A stretch of 64,000 nt of DNA from Collybiopsis luxurians FD-317 M1 (lineage: Eukaryota; Basidiomycota; Agaricomycetes; Agaricales; Omphalotaceae): the NCBI GenBank assembly GCA_000827265.1, contig KN834757.1, positions 658,537 to 722,536 of the forward strand, given 5' to 3'. The notes below the pieces were generated by a model. It was given only the letters and a program-made list of their open reading frames with translations. It was not told where the DNA came from and ran no database searches. The position numbers were made by a program, and so were the translations under genes. Shown in pieces: positions 13,483-24,592 of this stretch. Every line of letters starts with the position of its first letter. Positions within the stretch are counted from its first letter, which is position 1.

Positions 13483-14854
13483 GTGCAAGTCATGAGCACC
13501 AGTATCCAATAACGTCTACTCAGGTTTCTAGTAGTTCTGCGTATAAAACTGAAATATGTAGGTTCAATAAAAATGTTTGCTCGAAAAGAAGAGTACTTAG
13601 TTGCATCAATTCAGCCATTCGTGAGAGAAACGCAGTCAAGAAGAGGGATGAGGCCACGAAATAAGTCTTGTAGAGGACGGCCGGCTTATTCGGAGGAACT
13701 TTCGGATTACACTGGCAGCCGACTCGGAGCAAACAGCCCCAAGCCGAGTAGGATTCGTAGGCCACGATTCCTACCCACTTGTCTCTTCTTGTCTTCCTTC
13801 ATTGTGTTGCACGACTGACAGTCTATTCTATAGTGTAAGAGACATTTTTCATCCAGATACGGGATTGTACACTGGTGATGTAAAGGTACGGCTTACTCTT
13901 GGCAATCTCCGACAGTTTACAATCCAAAAACCTCCTCGCCACACTCAATTTGGAGCCCATTACAATCTCCTGGTAAGAGCAACATCGAAGAACATTGGAA
14001 TCAAAACAGAGAAGATTGACATTGCCCCTGCACCATGTTGACATGTAAATCCAGAGCGGAAGACCCAGCTACAGGTCTAAAATATTATTTTGTCACTTCA
14101 ATTTGTGCAAAAGTAGTTTGGACTCATTTACGTTCCTGTTACTCTCTAGCGCACAAAGTGAGGCCATTAAGGGGAGGTTTTATCAAGGACACGGTGTTTC
14201 AAGGTACATATTTCGCTTCAGCTTCCGTTTAACGCGGTCTTTCAGTCATTCCCTCCCTCGACGCCGTTTCTCCCCGCTTTTTAATTCTGTATATAACAAT
14301 TATCTATGACCTCAGGTATTCGAATTGCTAGGTCTTTTCCTCCACGGTTTGCGAGATATCCATTTGCATGAATACTTACAGCATACCATGGGATGGAAAA
14401 GTTGGAGCTTTCAATTGATGGCCGGTTGTTCAGAAGTCATGGCCATCAATAGAATCCTCTACCGAACATTCCGGAAGGTGATCTACCAGAATGTTGGTCG
14501 ACTCTAAAACTGATGCCACAAACTGAACGTGGGCATATCTTCCTTTACTTCGAACAGAATTACTGCTTGCCATTTCCTCATATAAACAACAACTCCTGCG
14601 GTGGGACAACTTCCTATACTCAACAATAGCTCCCAGTCGGATTAGAGAGCAGGCGACGCCGGGGTTGGACTTCGTTAATATCGTTCGGGATTGTGAGTCA
14701 ACCTTTCTTTTATCGCTATCAGAGATTGACAATTACATGCCTAGACGTCCGTCATCTCTGATTTAAATATCGTCGCTGGTCAATCATATTTCTGGTTTTT
14801 TGGGGCAATTTCGAGGCGCTGTACAACGATTGTACGACCAAGCGATATTCACTC
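13483..14854. other. Intergenic after P450-3
   Basis: The first part matches the 3' flank of P450-2 (a GTTGCACGACTG block recurs near 13806 and 10176). The rest has no recognisable gene. Confidence 0.5.
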
Positions 14855-15223
14855 ATGTCTACTACTCAGCAGCAGCCTAATCCATCGGTCCCAGCAGGAC
14901 AAGCCCTATCCACGGCAGCCCCATCCATATTCACACTAATGACGCGGATCCCCTATGTCCCTCCCCCAGCATCTCCCACGTCTAAGACCCCCAAATCTTC
15001 TCTCTCAGTGCCGGCAGCGGGATACGCAGATCTGAGCGTAGATGCTCTGACGGGGTTGGATCAGCTTAGAGATACTCGACATGAAGCTGGGCCAGGAGGG
15101 ACGGTGGTGAAGACAAGCTCATCCTCGGCAGATTTAGTTCAAACGTTAAACTCCTTACCCATTATTTCTTCCAAAAACTCTTACTTTTCCCCAAGCGCTA
15201 GATGGGATAATATGAAGATATAG
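14855..15223 (+). CDS. Hypothetical Ser/Pro/Thr-rich small protein (122 aa)
   Basis: Uninterrupted frame from ATG 14855 to TAG. The protein is rich in Ser, Pro, Thr and Ala, with no signal peptide or membrane helix, and starts MSTTQQQPNPSVPAGQAL. A TTTAAATA box lies about 90 nt upstream. I recognise no domain. Composition and the AT-rich flanks look gene-like, but there is no intron or family motif to prove it. Confidence 0.4.
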   Translation: MSTTQQQPNPSVPAGQALSTAAPSIFTLMTRIPYVPPPASPTSKTPKSSLSVPAAGYADLSVDALTGLDQLRDTRHEAGPGGTVVKTSSSSADLVQTLNSLPIISSKNSYFSPSARWDNMKI

Positions 15224-15705
15224 TGGCTCTTTCTATTGACAGGTTCTGTACCTGTCAGCTTCGCTGTCTGGGGTCTTTATTCTCACATCGGCCAATAATC
15301 GAGCGGCCAAGTCCTTCAGTTATTGAAGGAAACAACTGTGTATGTACATAAATTATTCGATCACACTTCACAGGACATAATTTCTTCGGATTGGGGGGAA
15401 TTCATTGTTACTTGAATTGGCCGCAAATGCATTGGACGCATTCAATTTGTTTTCTCGCACTACGCTACTTACAATATGATCCTTTGCAGGCAAGTCTGAG
15501 TCTTTCGAGTATTGATTATGAGGTTTAAACCGCGCCTGTGGACACACTGAAAAACTTTAGCATCTAGTGGATCATAGTGAACCATCAGACATCTAAAGAG
15601 ATAAGATAAGTTATAAAGACCCGTCGTCGCCTGCACCTATTATGTACATACTCTTCAAGTAGAAATTCCATCGATGTCTCACGGCTATCCCTCTTGAAAG
15701 TTACC
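15224..15705. other. Intergenic before MYND gene copy 1
   Basis: No gene. It holds the 5' region of the MYND gene, including a short upstream reading frame (ATG 15675, 7 codons then TGA) just before the main ATG. Confidence 0.5.
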
Positions 15706-16668
15706 ATGCTCACCAACCAGTCAACCGCGAAGACTGAGATCGTTGACCTTTACGACATCGCTCTTCTGCTCAACTATGAACGCGCCAGTACTGAACCTCG
15801 TTTCCGACACTGTAAACTTCGCGAGGTTGCATCGAGCGATTCTGACTTCCGGACAGTTTTAATCACCTCCCCTGTCTACTGGTCTGACCATAAAGGCGGA
15901 TCCAAAGACGGATTCGTATTTGAGAAAGCTGATCCACACGAACGCTCTGAAGGTGATCCTGACCTTCCCTCAAACATGCTACCGCTGCATATCCTCTCAC
16001 ATGCGAGTGGCAACATAAAGGACTTGTCACCCCAACGATTGGAGACTATATACTGGCAAGCTCGAGGACACGATGGTTGCTTCATGTCCGCCACTATCCT
16101 CCAATATTTCTTTGATTTATTTCCGCGTTCCAACCCACCTATTCGAGTCAGATTCGCGAATGGCACAGAATTCCTTACTCCCGCTGAGCGCCGCACCATC
16201 GAAGAATTCGATCTTGTCAAGCTCAAGCATCTTACCTTGGCAATGGTGTTCCCCCAGAACTGGACTTACATCACAGGTTCGGAAAACCAGCCAGAATTCA
16301 GACATGCTGTTGTGGCCTTCCCATCTCCGGTGGATGATGTATGGGCGGTGCTAGACTTGGCTTCAATGCAATTTGGGGATTCGGGTCGGGGTCCTGGACG
16401 GAAAGGCAAAGGGACATTCGTTCTCGAGAGCATGGACCAATATTTTAACCGACTCAAAAGTGGTATTGCGGACAATGTAAAAATGGTTCAGACTTCATTC
16501 GCAATCACGGCGCATTCTGACCCGGCGATTGATGCATGGCTGAAAGATGTGGCAAAGAGAGTAAAAGAACGCTGGGACAAGAGGAAGGAACACCATTGGT
16601 GTGGGCATTGCGGACGTCCATTGGCAAACGGTCCGCTCTCAATGCAAGAATGCATATTACTGCGATAG
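15706..16668 (+). CDS. MYND-finger protein, copy 1, finger broken by 14-bp deletion
   Basis: Single-exon frame of 320 aa from ATG 15706. I know no function for the body. About residues 100-110 (LPLHILSHASGNIKD) starts the stretch duplicated at 19182. The C-terminus enters a zinc-binding MYND-type finger (HHWCGHCGRPLANGP), but compared with copy 2, 14 bp that would encode DLKRC are missing near 16633. The frame therefore shifts and stops at 16668, whereas the rest of the finger (SQCKNAYYCDREH...WCGKL, stop 16726) is still readable one frame over. The product keeps the body but loses half of the zinc ligands. Either a recent disablement or a truncated but used form. Confidence 0.65.
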   Translation: MLTNQSTAKTEIVDLYDIALLLNYERASTEPRFRHCKLREVASSDSDFRTVLITSPVYWSDHKGGSKDGFVFEKADPHERSEGDPDLPSNMLPLHILSHASGNIKDLSPQRLETIYWQARGHDGCFMSATILQYFFDLFPRSNPPIRVRFANGTEFLTPAERRTIEEFDLVKLKHLTLAMVFPQNWTYITGSENQPEFRHAVVAFPSPVDDVWAVLDLASMQFGDSGRGPGRKGKGTFVLESMDQYFNRLKSGIADNVKMVQTSFAITAHSDPAIDAWLKDVAKRVKERWDKRKEHHWCGHCGRPLANGPLSMQECILLR

Positions 16669-17006
16669 AGAGCATCAGATTATGGCTTGGTCGTCTCATC
16701 ATAAGCAGTGGTGTGGAAAGCTGTAGTTGAAATTTCATCGTTCATCAGATTCTGGTTGTAAAAATCTGAATGCGATCACTTTAGCTGCACCATATTGCGG
16801 TTTGATTTTTCTCTGATCCTCTATTCTGTCCAAGGGTATCTGTATTGACCGACGTATATTGAGATGTGATATTGTTATATTTTGAATTGTAAATTGTAAA
16901 TGGGCAAAGAACCCGTCGCCCGACCGAGATCAAAAATTCTCAGACCACAATCCTCGAGGTTTGCACACCTGAAATTGGTATACATATCCTTGGCCGTGAA
17001 GGTGGT

Positions 17007-17463
17007 TCAATGATAAGTATCATGGTGATGATGAGTCGCCTCGGGTGGTCCTGGCGGTTGTATGTTCAAAGGATATTCTTGCTGGATTGGATAGGGTACT
17101 GGGACGGTCGAAGCTTTGTATCGTGCATTCTGGACATATTCCCGTTGGAATTTGCTGATTCTATGTCGTCTCCATAAGGCAAACGCAACTGAAATGATTG
17201 AAATGAAAGCAACTACATAGACGAAAGTTTTGTCAAAAACGATGCGCTATGCTGAATGGACTTTACTCACCGACTCCGATCACCACACCAATGATGGCTC
17301 CGTAGTTAGTCACTGAGGCAGACTTGGCATCTGTGAGGCAGGAATGTAAGCAGCGCGGTCTCGGCGACAAATATTCTAGATCTCACTCTGAATTGCAAGA
17401 CCCATGAGCGGAACGTATGTAGCTTATCAAGAGTACAAGAGTGATTAGTTGCACGTCGGTCAT
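17007..17463 (-). pseudogene. Small type I membrane protein, copy 1, frameshifted
   Basis: Three exons by homology with copy 2: 17387-17463, 17271-17330, 17007-17209 or so. Exon 1 encodes a signal peptide (MTDVQLITLVLLISYIRSA). Exon 2 plus exon 3 would encode a transmembrane helix followed by RR and a Pro/Tyr-rich tail ending HHHHDTYH. Exon 2 is 60 nt here but 62 nt in copy 2, so splicing from the conserved donor reads into TAA within about 8 codons. Unless another splice site is used, only the signal peptide is made. The rest of the frame has no stops, so the loss looks recent. Confidence 0.6.
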
Positions 17464-19175
17464 GATAGAAAATAAACAGACTCTTGTGTGAGAACTCCTA
17501 TGTAAAAAGAGAGCCCGAGACGAGGCCGTGAAAAGCTTCAACCGAGGCAGAAGCGATGTTATATAGTGCAATACTCTGCAATGGAACTATTGACAGCTTT
17601 AGCGCCAGGATGATGTTGGCAATGTGTAAATAATTGAACTTAAGATCTTCAGGTTGATATAGAGTACGCTGATAGTGCAGTTACCGAGATGCGCTGAGAC
17701 GAGGATGTCAAATGAGTTCATCCGCTTCCTTTCTTCCCTTTCTTCATCGTCTCCTCATATCCTACTATTCATGGCCACTATCATTTCCTCTGCAGAGATT
17801 CCCCTACGTCCTCTAACCGAGAGTTTGAGAGTGTGCGCTACATAGGACGCTTCTCTTGCGCTTCTCCGGAATGGGTCCATTGATAATGCTCCCGTAGGAT
17901 ATGTGTATAGGCGAGGATTCTACACACTACATCGGGATCGCTTCGGCGGCTTCTGATCCATTACCATGGCAGCAAAGCATGGAACCCATATTTGGGCGTC
18001 TATAATACTGTTCAGGCGGATTAGCTAATTACTCAAATTTTAGAATGAACTGCGTATCCCGGGCCAGTTTTGGGACTTGGACCAGGAAACTAACGCTCAT
18101 GCACCATGCTTTGCGAGAGCAGATGCAGAGCGACATTCGACCGATGATTGGCAACGCCAGGTCCTTGGACCGAGGACGTCCCTACGCAACTACCTACATA
18201 CATACACAAAAGCGATACCTGTAGCTACAACATCCCCCACAGATACCCTCTCAGGGAAAGCCCCAAGCGAACGGAGCACAACTAAATTTTGCTGCGGCTC
18301 CCCACTCCTCAGCACTTAGTCTTGCTTAGTTGCAGCAATGAAGAGTCAAAAAAAAAAAGACTGGCAACGCCAATCCGGTAAATTCGCGCCTCGGACCCCA
18401 AAATGCAGCATAATTAGCCATAAACCCTATGTTAACTCACAAATCTCTCCTAACCGTCAAAAGAAACCCCGAAAAGCCCTGCATGCGTACCTCATATACA
18501 CGAAAGCCATCGTCAAATGTTCCTTAGATCCAAACCTTAACGAAACAGATAGGTACAGTTTTCTTTAATGTCACTCAAAATTCATGAACGATGAATCCCT
18601 CTTTTTTTCCACAGATGTTGAACCTTGGGCATAGCACTCAAGCAGAACTTATCCTGAGCGCGAACGTCTGCAGTTGGCTGGAGCTGCTTTCAAGTTTTAA
18701 CATTTGCATCCTACTGCTTCCTTCGTCCATCTTTGGATGATGCCGACCCTCTCCTCGGTTAAATATTGGCTAGAATCGCTGTGACCAAGTGCATCCATGT
18801 GCGTTTTGCAGTTTGTACTTGTTCCCCGCCCAACTCTTCAAGTCTGAAAACACAGAGAAGTGCTTTGATTGTCCACAGCCCAGATTTGTGGATCTTGGTT
18901 TGTGTTTTTCTGTCTCCACAGATTCCCAAGTCAAACCTTCTTAGCTTTGACTTGACTACTAACAGTAGTACCTTTCCCGGGCTCACAAATATAACTTCTT
19001 TCTTCTTTGGTGACGGAACTCCGTTTCTCCTGTGCCAATGGACGCCGAAGCAACTCCCGCGGCTTATTAGTGACATACTTTGTGTACAGAGCAACACTTA
19101 TCGAATATCATTTAAAGCAGACTATTTAAGAGAATAGGAAATGGAGTTTTTCTTGCATAACTCTTACAGTTCTAG
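17464..19175. other. Intergenic of duplication unit 1, includes P450-4-type promoter
   Basis: From about 18065 to 19181 it matches 21100-22047, the region upstream of P450-4, including ACTATTTAAGAG and the leader up to the start codon. No gene of its own was found. Confidence 0.7.
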
Positions 19176-19181
19176 ATGGAG

Positions 19182-19833
19182 AGCCTATCTTCCCACATGC
19201 GAGTGGCGACATAAAGGATTTGTCTCTCCAATGTTTGGAGACTATATACTGGCAAGCCCGAGGACATAATGGCCGTTTCAAGTCTGCCACTATCCTCCTT
19301 GAATGTTTCTTTGATTTATTTTCCACCTGTTTGAGTCAGACTCACAAGTGGCACAGAATTCGTTACTCCCGCTGAGTGCCGCACCATCGAAGAACTCGAT
19401 CTTGTCAAGGTCAAACATCTTACTTTGGCAATAGTGTTTCCCCCATAACTGGACTTACATCACAGGTTCGGAAAACTAGCCAAATTTGGGGATTCAGGCC
19501 AGGGTCCTGAACGGAAAGGCAAAGGAACATTCGTTCTCGAAAGTATGGACCAGTCTAACTATTTCAAAAGTGGTATTTAAAAATGGTTCAGACTTCATTC
19601 GCAGTCACAGCGCATTCTGACCCGACAACTGATGCATGACTGAGAGATGTGGCGAAGAGGTAAAAGAACGGTGGGACAACAGGAAAGAACATCATTGGTG
19701 TGGGCATTGCGGACATCCTTTGGCAAACGGTCCGGATCTGAAGAGATGCTCTCAATGCAAAGATGCGTATTACTGCGATAAGGAGCATCAGATTATGGCT
19801 TGGTTGTCTCATGATAAGCAGTGGAAGTTGTAG
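19182..19833 (+). pseudogene. MYND-finger gene copy 2, truncated and decayed
   Basis: Matches copy 1 from about its codon 95 onward. It lacks the 5' third, has several short deletions (around 19478-19488 about 95 bp of copy 1 is missing) and frameshifts. The finger itself is complete: WCGHCGHPLANGP, DLKRCSQCKDAYYCDKEHQI, then MAWLSHDKQW, although the final Cys-Gly of copy 1 is gone. A short open frame 19636-19833 covers just the finger, but its ATG has no evident promoter. Confidence 0.85.
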
Positions 19834-20085
19834 CTGAAAACTTCTGTGTTCAACAGATGTTGTTGTAAAAATCTGAAGACGGCGCCGCACCGCGGTTTGA
19901 TTTTTCTCTGACTGTATTCTGTCCAAGGGTATCTGTAGTAAAAGGTAATACTGTTATAATTTGAATCGTGAACTGGGAATGGGCAGAGAGCCCGACCGAG
20001 ATCAGGATTCAGAAAATCTCAGACGACAACCCTCGAGACTCGCACATCTGATATTGGTATACATCTCCTTGGTAGCCAAGGCGAT

Positions 20086-20556
20086 TCAATGATAAGCATC
20101 ATGGGGACGATAAGTCGCTTCAGGTGGTTCTGGTGGTTGTATAGGTATGTGTGAAGGATATTCTTGCTGGATCGGATAGGGCACTGGTACGGTCGAAGCT
20201 TCATATCGTGCATTCTGGACATATTCCCGTTGAAATCGCCTGATTCGGTTTCGTCTCCATAACGCAAATGCAACTGATACGATTGAAATGAAAGCAACTA
20301 CATAGACGAATGTTTTATCAAGAATAACGCGATATGTTGGATGGATTTTACTCACCGACTCCAATCACTACACCAACGATGAGTCCGTAGTCAGTAACTG
20401 AGGCACAGTCTTGAAATCTGGGAGGCTTGAATGTAAGCAGCGGGGTCTGGCGATCGCAGGCGACAAAATTCTAACTTACTCTGAATTGCAAGACCCATGA
20501 ACAGAACGTATGTAGCTCGTCAAGAATACAAGAGTTATTAGTTGCACGGTGGTCAT
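20086..20556 (-). CDS. Small type I membrane protein, copy 2 (116 aa)
   Basis: Three exons: 20480-20556, 20356-20417, 20086-20297 (351 nt, in frame). Signal peptide MTTVQLITLVFLTSYIRSVH, then a short Cys-containing outer part (CNSEFQDCASVTDY), one transmembrane helix (about 44-66, VGVVIGVVAFISIVSVAFAL), a basic stop-transfer WRRNRIRRFQ and a tail rich in Pro, Tyr and Gln. Size and layout suggest a single-pass plasma-membrane or endomembrane protein. No known family is recognised; the repeated Pro-Tyr motifs could recruit cytosolic partners (inference). Unlike copy 1 the frame is intact. Confidence 0.65.
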
Positions 20557-22040
20557 GATAGAAAAGAAACAGGCCTAGTGTGAGGACTCCTATACAAAAA
20601 GAGCGGCCGAGACGAAGCTGTGAAGAGCTCCAACCTATGTAAAAGCGATGATATATATACTATACTCTATACTTCCTGGACAACTTTAGCGCCAGGGTGA
20701 TGTTCATTGTTGGCAGTGTGCAAGTCTTCAGGTGGATATAGAATCCGTTGATGGTACTTATAGTAACCAAGATGGCAAGACCGAGATGTTACATAAGTTC
20801 ATCCGCTTCCATCATCATCGGCTCATCCTAAGCAATTATTCATGGCGCCACAATCCTTTCTCCTGCAGAGATTCCCGACTGTGTGCAGGATGCGCTTCAA
20901 TCGCAGGGCTTTGACTTCTCCGGAATGAGTCCATTGATAAACATCTCGAGACTCGAAGTGCTCCCGAATAGGCGAGGATTCTAGGTATCATGGACCAACG
21001 GGCGTCTATACTCGGTCTATGGTGCTTGACTGTTGCCTGACTGTTGCTTGACTCTAAAATCTAGGCGGGTTAGCTAATTACCCACCAACTTTGGGACTTG
21101 TTTCTTGAACACGTCTTTCACTCGACTGCGTGTGGGTTTGGATCAGGAAACCAACGCTCATGCATTTTGCTTCACGAGATGTAATGCAGAGCGACGTTTG
21201 ACCGGTTGCCAACAACGCCGATACGGTAAATTCGCACCATGGGCTCCCGAATACAGCACAACTAGCCATAGATACTACGTCAACAACTCATAAATCCCTC
21301 CTAATCGTCAAACAAAATCCCCTGCCTGCGTACCTCGTATACACAAAGCCATTGTCAGATGATCCCCAGGTCCTAACCTTAATGAAACAGATAGGTAGAG
21401 TTTCCTTTAATGATAAGAATTTTACCCAAAATCTTTGGGCGATGAATCCCTCTTTCTTCCGCAGATGTTGAACCTTGGGCATAACGTTCAATCGGAACTT
21501 GCCCTAAGCTCAAACGTGTGCGGTCTGCTATTTGACTGGGGCTGCTTTAAAGTTTGAACATTCGCACCCCATTGCTTCTTCTTCTATCAGAGTCGTATGA
21601 CGCTGACCCCCCTCTCCTCGATTGAATGTGAGCTAGAATCGCCATAACAATATGTCTGTCCCCATTCTTGAAAATTTCGCAGTTTGTACTTGTTCCTTTT
21701 CAACTGTTGAAGTTCAACAACACAGAGAAATACTTTCCATTACATGTTGTAGCGCAGATCTTTTTGGATCTTGGTCCGTGTTTTTTTTATGGATCTCAAG
21801 GGTCTGACTCTAACGATAGAGTCTTCGTGGGCTCCTGAACGTAACTTTTTAAAACTGTCTCTTCTTTAAACACGGAACTCCGTTTCCCATACGCCAATTG
21901 GCACCGAAGGAACTTCCGCAGCTTGTGGCATATCTTGTGTACAGAGCGGTCGTCAGACTCTCACCGGGGAAATTATCTGGATCAGACTATTTAAGAGAAC
22001 AGGATACGGAGTTTTTCTTGCATAACTCTTATAGTTCAGG
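20557..22040. other. Intergenic of duplication unit 2, P450-4 promoter
   Basis: Homologous to 17464-19175. No gene recognised; the right end is the P450-4 promoter. Confidence 0.6.
21988..21995 (+). promoter_or_regulatory. TATA-like box of P450-4
   Basis: TATTTAAG about 50 nt upstream of the ATG. The same box and leader occur before the fused MYND fragment at 19182. Confidence 0.5.
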
Positions 22041-24216
22041 ATGGAGACCCAGAATTTCTCTGCCTTGCTTTTCGCCGTTATTGTTCTTGTATTAAGCTAT
22101 TACTTCTTACCTCGCCATAAGGCTCCAGAACCAAATTATCCCCCCGGACCAATTGTCGATAACGTGCCAAACTGTGACCCATGGTTTCAGTACCGCGACT
22201 GGGGAAAACAGTACGGTAGGTATAGATCAGGCAGCTTATACGTAACTCTAAATCCACATCATCTGTAGGTCCGCTTGTGTATATTCGCAACAAGAACATC
22301 CTGATAACCAACGATCTCCAAGTTGCCAATGACTTATTGGAACATCGTACTCGCATCTACTCAGATCGAGAAGCTTCGATAATGTTGGAATTGTAAGTGT
22401 ATGATGTTTACGATTTCCCGCTGGCCAGTAAATTATGATTTTTTGCCTTGTTAGAACTGGAATGGGACACTTCAACCTCGCATTTCAGGTCATTATATGT
22501 ATATTATACAATCTTTCCTCTGATCAATCACTGTTGCTTAGCGATACTCCAACAAATGGCGCAGAGCCAGAAAGGTTTTTCAACAAAACTTCCGTGAAGC
22601 TACAATCAGTCATTTCCATCCATCCCAATATAAAGAAGTCCACCTATTTTTGCAAAGAATGATTGGGATCCCTAGTCAAATTATGCAACATACCCTGGCG
22701 TATGTAAACCATGAAACTTTTCTCTGGAAGAGGGTCGCAATAACCCCTAAACAGGCTTTCTCAAGGAGTCGTTTACTCAGGGCTATACACGCTCGACATT
22801 GCCTCTGTTGATTATATAGCGCGGAAAGCCTCAGAAGTCATAGAGGAATTTTTTGATCTTGCTACGTTGAATGGTGCTGTACCCATGGTTGAAAAATTCC
22901 CCTGGCTGCGATACTTGCCGTCCTGGTTTCCTGGCTGTTCCTTCAAGCGACTAGCGGACCAATGTTTTCAAAGATTGAGAGAGATAGAAACTATCCCATT
23001 TGACCTCGCTGTGAATAATTTGGTGGATATTTATTTTCTCATATCCTGCCGAACATGTCTGAGTGTCTTGGATTACTAGAAAACGGGATCTAAAACTTCG
23101 CTACTTGCCGAGCTAGCTGTCCAACACGAAGGAGACTCGGAACAGATCGAGGCAATCCAAGCAATGGGTGTAACTAGCTCGCTCGGTAAGAGATATGATT
23201 ACTCACTATGGAGGACTAATGCCAATCTATGTATTTGGCAGCCGGGTCAGACACAGTAAGCGATCTGATCTTCCTCAACAGAAAAGCGCTTCATATTTTA
23301 TTAGACAGCGTCCTCAATTAGCTCTTTTCTTCTTGCTATGGCTGTGCACACGGATGTACAAGCCAAGGGACAACAAGAAATTGACCGTGTTATTGGCGGA
23401 GATCGACTGCCAACCTTTGAAGACCGTCGATCTCTACCTTATGTCGAATCAATTTACCGAGAAATAATGCGATTACAACCTGCCGTCCCTCTTGGTACGT
23501 ACTTCGAGTACAATTGAGTTGGGATTCTGAGCAGAGGAAATTGCCAGGTGTGCAGCATGTGTCCACGGAAGATGACTTCTATCGGGGTTATCATATTCCA
23601 AAAGGTCTCCCTAATTCATATCCTTTCTTTTACTGGCATTTAGTCTTCATCTAATATCAGGCTGCACTGTCATTCCAAACATTTGGTTTGCTTCCTGTGT
23701 TTGCTGATATACCCGGAATAGTACACTGAGAAAAATTTTGATTCTAGGGCCATGAACCGCGACCCGGACAGGTATCCAGACCCGGATAAATTCTCTCCGG
23801 AACGGTTCTTCGACTCTCCAGATGGCCCTTTCGTTCACGTACGTGACATTGTTGCCTTTGGCTTTGGGCGGAGGTTTGCCTCTCTGTGCTCTCGAGTCAG
23901 CTTCCTACTTAACCACCGTCCTTCAAATTTGGGCAGGGTGTGTCCAGGTCGTTATATGGCTGACAACACCATTTGGCTCACAATTGCCTCTGTGTTGGCC
24001 ACACTCAACTTGAGCAACGCAAAAGATGAAAAAGGAAATGAGGTTGATATTTCTAAACAATATACCCATGGATTCTTACGGTAACAGTCGCTGCCCTACC
24101 GCTGAACCTCAGTACTGACGTTGACCTCAAGTCATCCCAAACCGTTCCACTGCTCTGTTGTTCCTCGGTCTCCGTATGCGACGGAGTTGGTTTTGGCCGC
24201 CAGGCAGTCCGAATGA
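22041..24216 (+). CDS. Cytochrome P450 copy 4 (501 aa)
   Basis: More distant member of the same P450 family. Exons: 22041-22215, 22269-22392, 22455-22488, 22542-22699, 22755-23022, 23080-23185, 23242-23255, 23305-23494, 23548-23604, 23661-23685, 23748-23873, 23937-24080, 24132-24216; all thirteen have exactly the lengths of copy 3. Anchor helix about 6-27, hinge YPPGP, I-helix AGSDT (289-293; Ser replaces the Ala of copies 2 and 3), ExxR EIMR (346-349), heme loop FGFGRRVCPGR with Cys428. Intact. Its promoter is part of the 15990-22047 duplication, unlike those of copies 1-3, so it may be expressed differently. Confidence 0.94.
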
Positions 24217-24592
24217 GCAGCATCATAAGTTCTTTTCCAAAACCATACAGACACCGCAAATGATTTCGACACGTCCCCAGTTAATGAATCTTTACTTGGT
24301 CAAGTTCCTCGGTTACCTCACTGAAAAACTTCCCAGCAAACTATGGTTCAGATACCTCTCCATTTGCTTTAAACGTATGAAATTTGAAACACCTTTTTTG
24401 CGATGGTACTTTACATAAGTACATGAATGTTTTCTTTGGATGGAAACTATGTAAACCTAGACAATATATCACGCGCAAGTGAGCATTATTGGAAGTCAAC
24501 TCCCAGTACTAATCTACACCGAGGGGGGAAAGACACGAAATGAAAAGCAAATACATAACAAATATTTACGTGTGCACCCCCTCTAATAACCC
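24217..24592. other. Convergent intergenic, P450-4 and permease 3' ends
   Basis: AT-rich sequence between two convergent genes. No motif recognised. Confidence 0.5.

Larger units (their letters stand above)
15990..19181. repeat. Segmental tandem duplication, unit 1
   Basis: This block and 19182-22047 are diverged direct copies with the same order: rear of the MYND gene (+), small membrane-protein gene (-), gene-free stretch, P450-4 type promoter ending just after an ATG. Unit 1 ends in P450 promoter plus ATGGAGA (19176-19182), joined directly to the inside of the second MYND copy. The fusion point marks the duplication breakpoint. Confidence 0.85.
19182..22047. repeat. Segmental tandem duplication, unit 2
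   Basis: Second copy of 15990-19181, shorter because of deletions in the MYND gene and in the intergenic part. It ends at the start codon of P450-4, which is the presumed parent of the promoter fused at 19181. Confidence 0.85.

Noticed and set aside
15876..16226. 116-codon frame antisense to the MYND gene
   Set aside because: Shadow of the coding strand; no motif and not conserved in copy 2.
19636..19833. Small stand-alone MYND-finger gene in unit 2
   Set aside because: The frame is only the tail of a decayed duplicate; its ATG is an internal codon position and there is no promoter.
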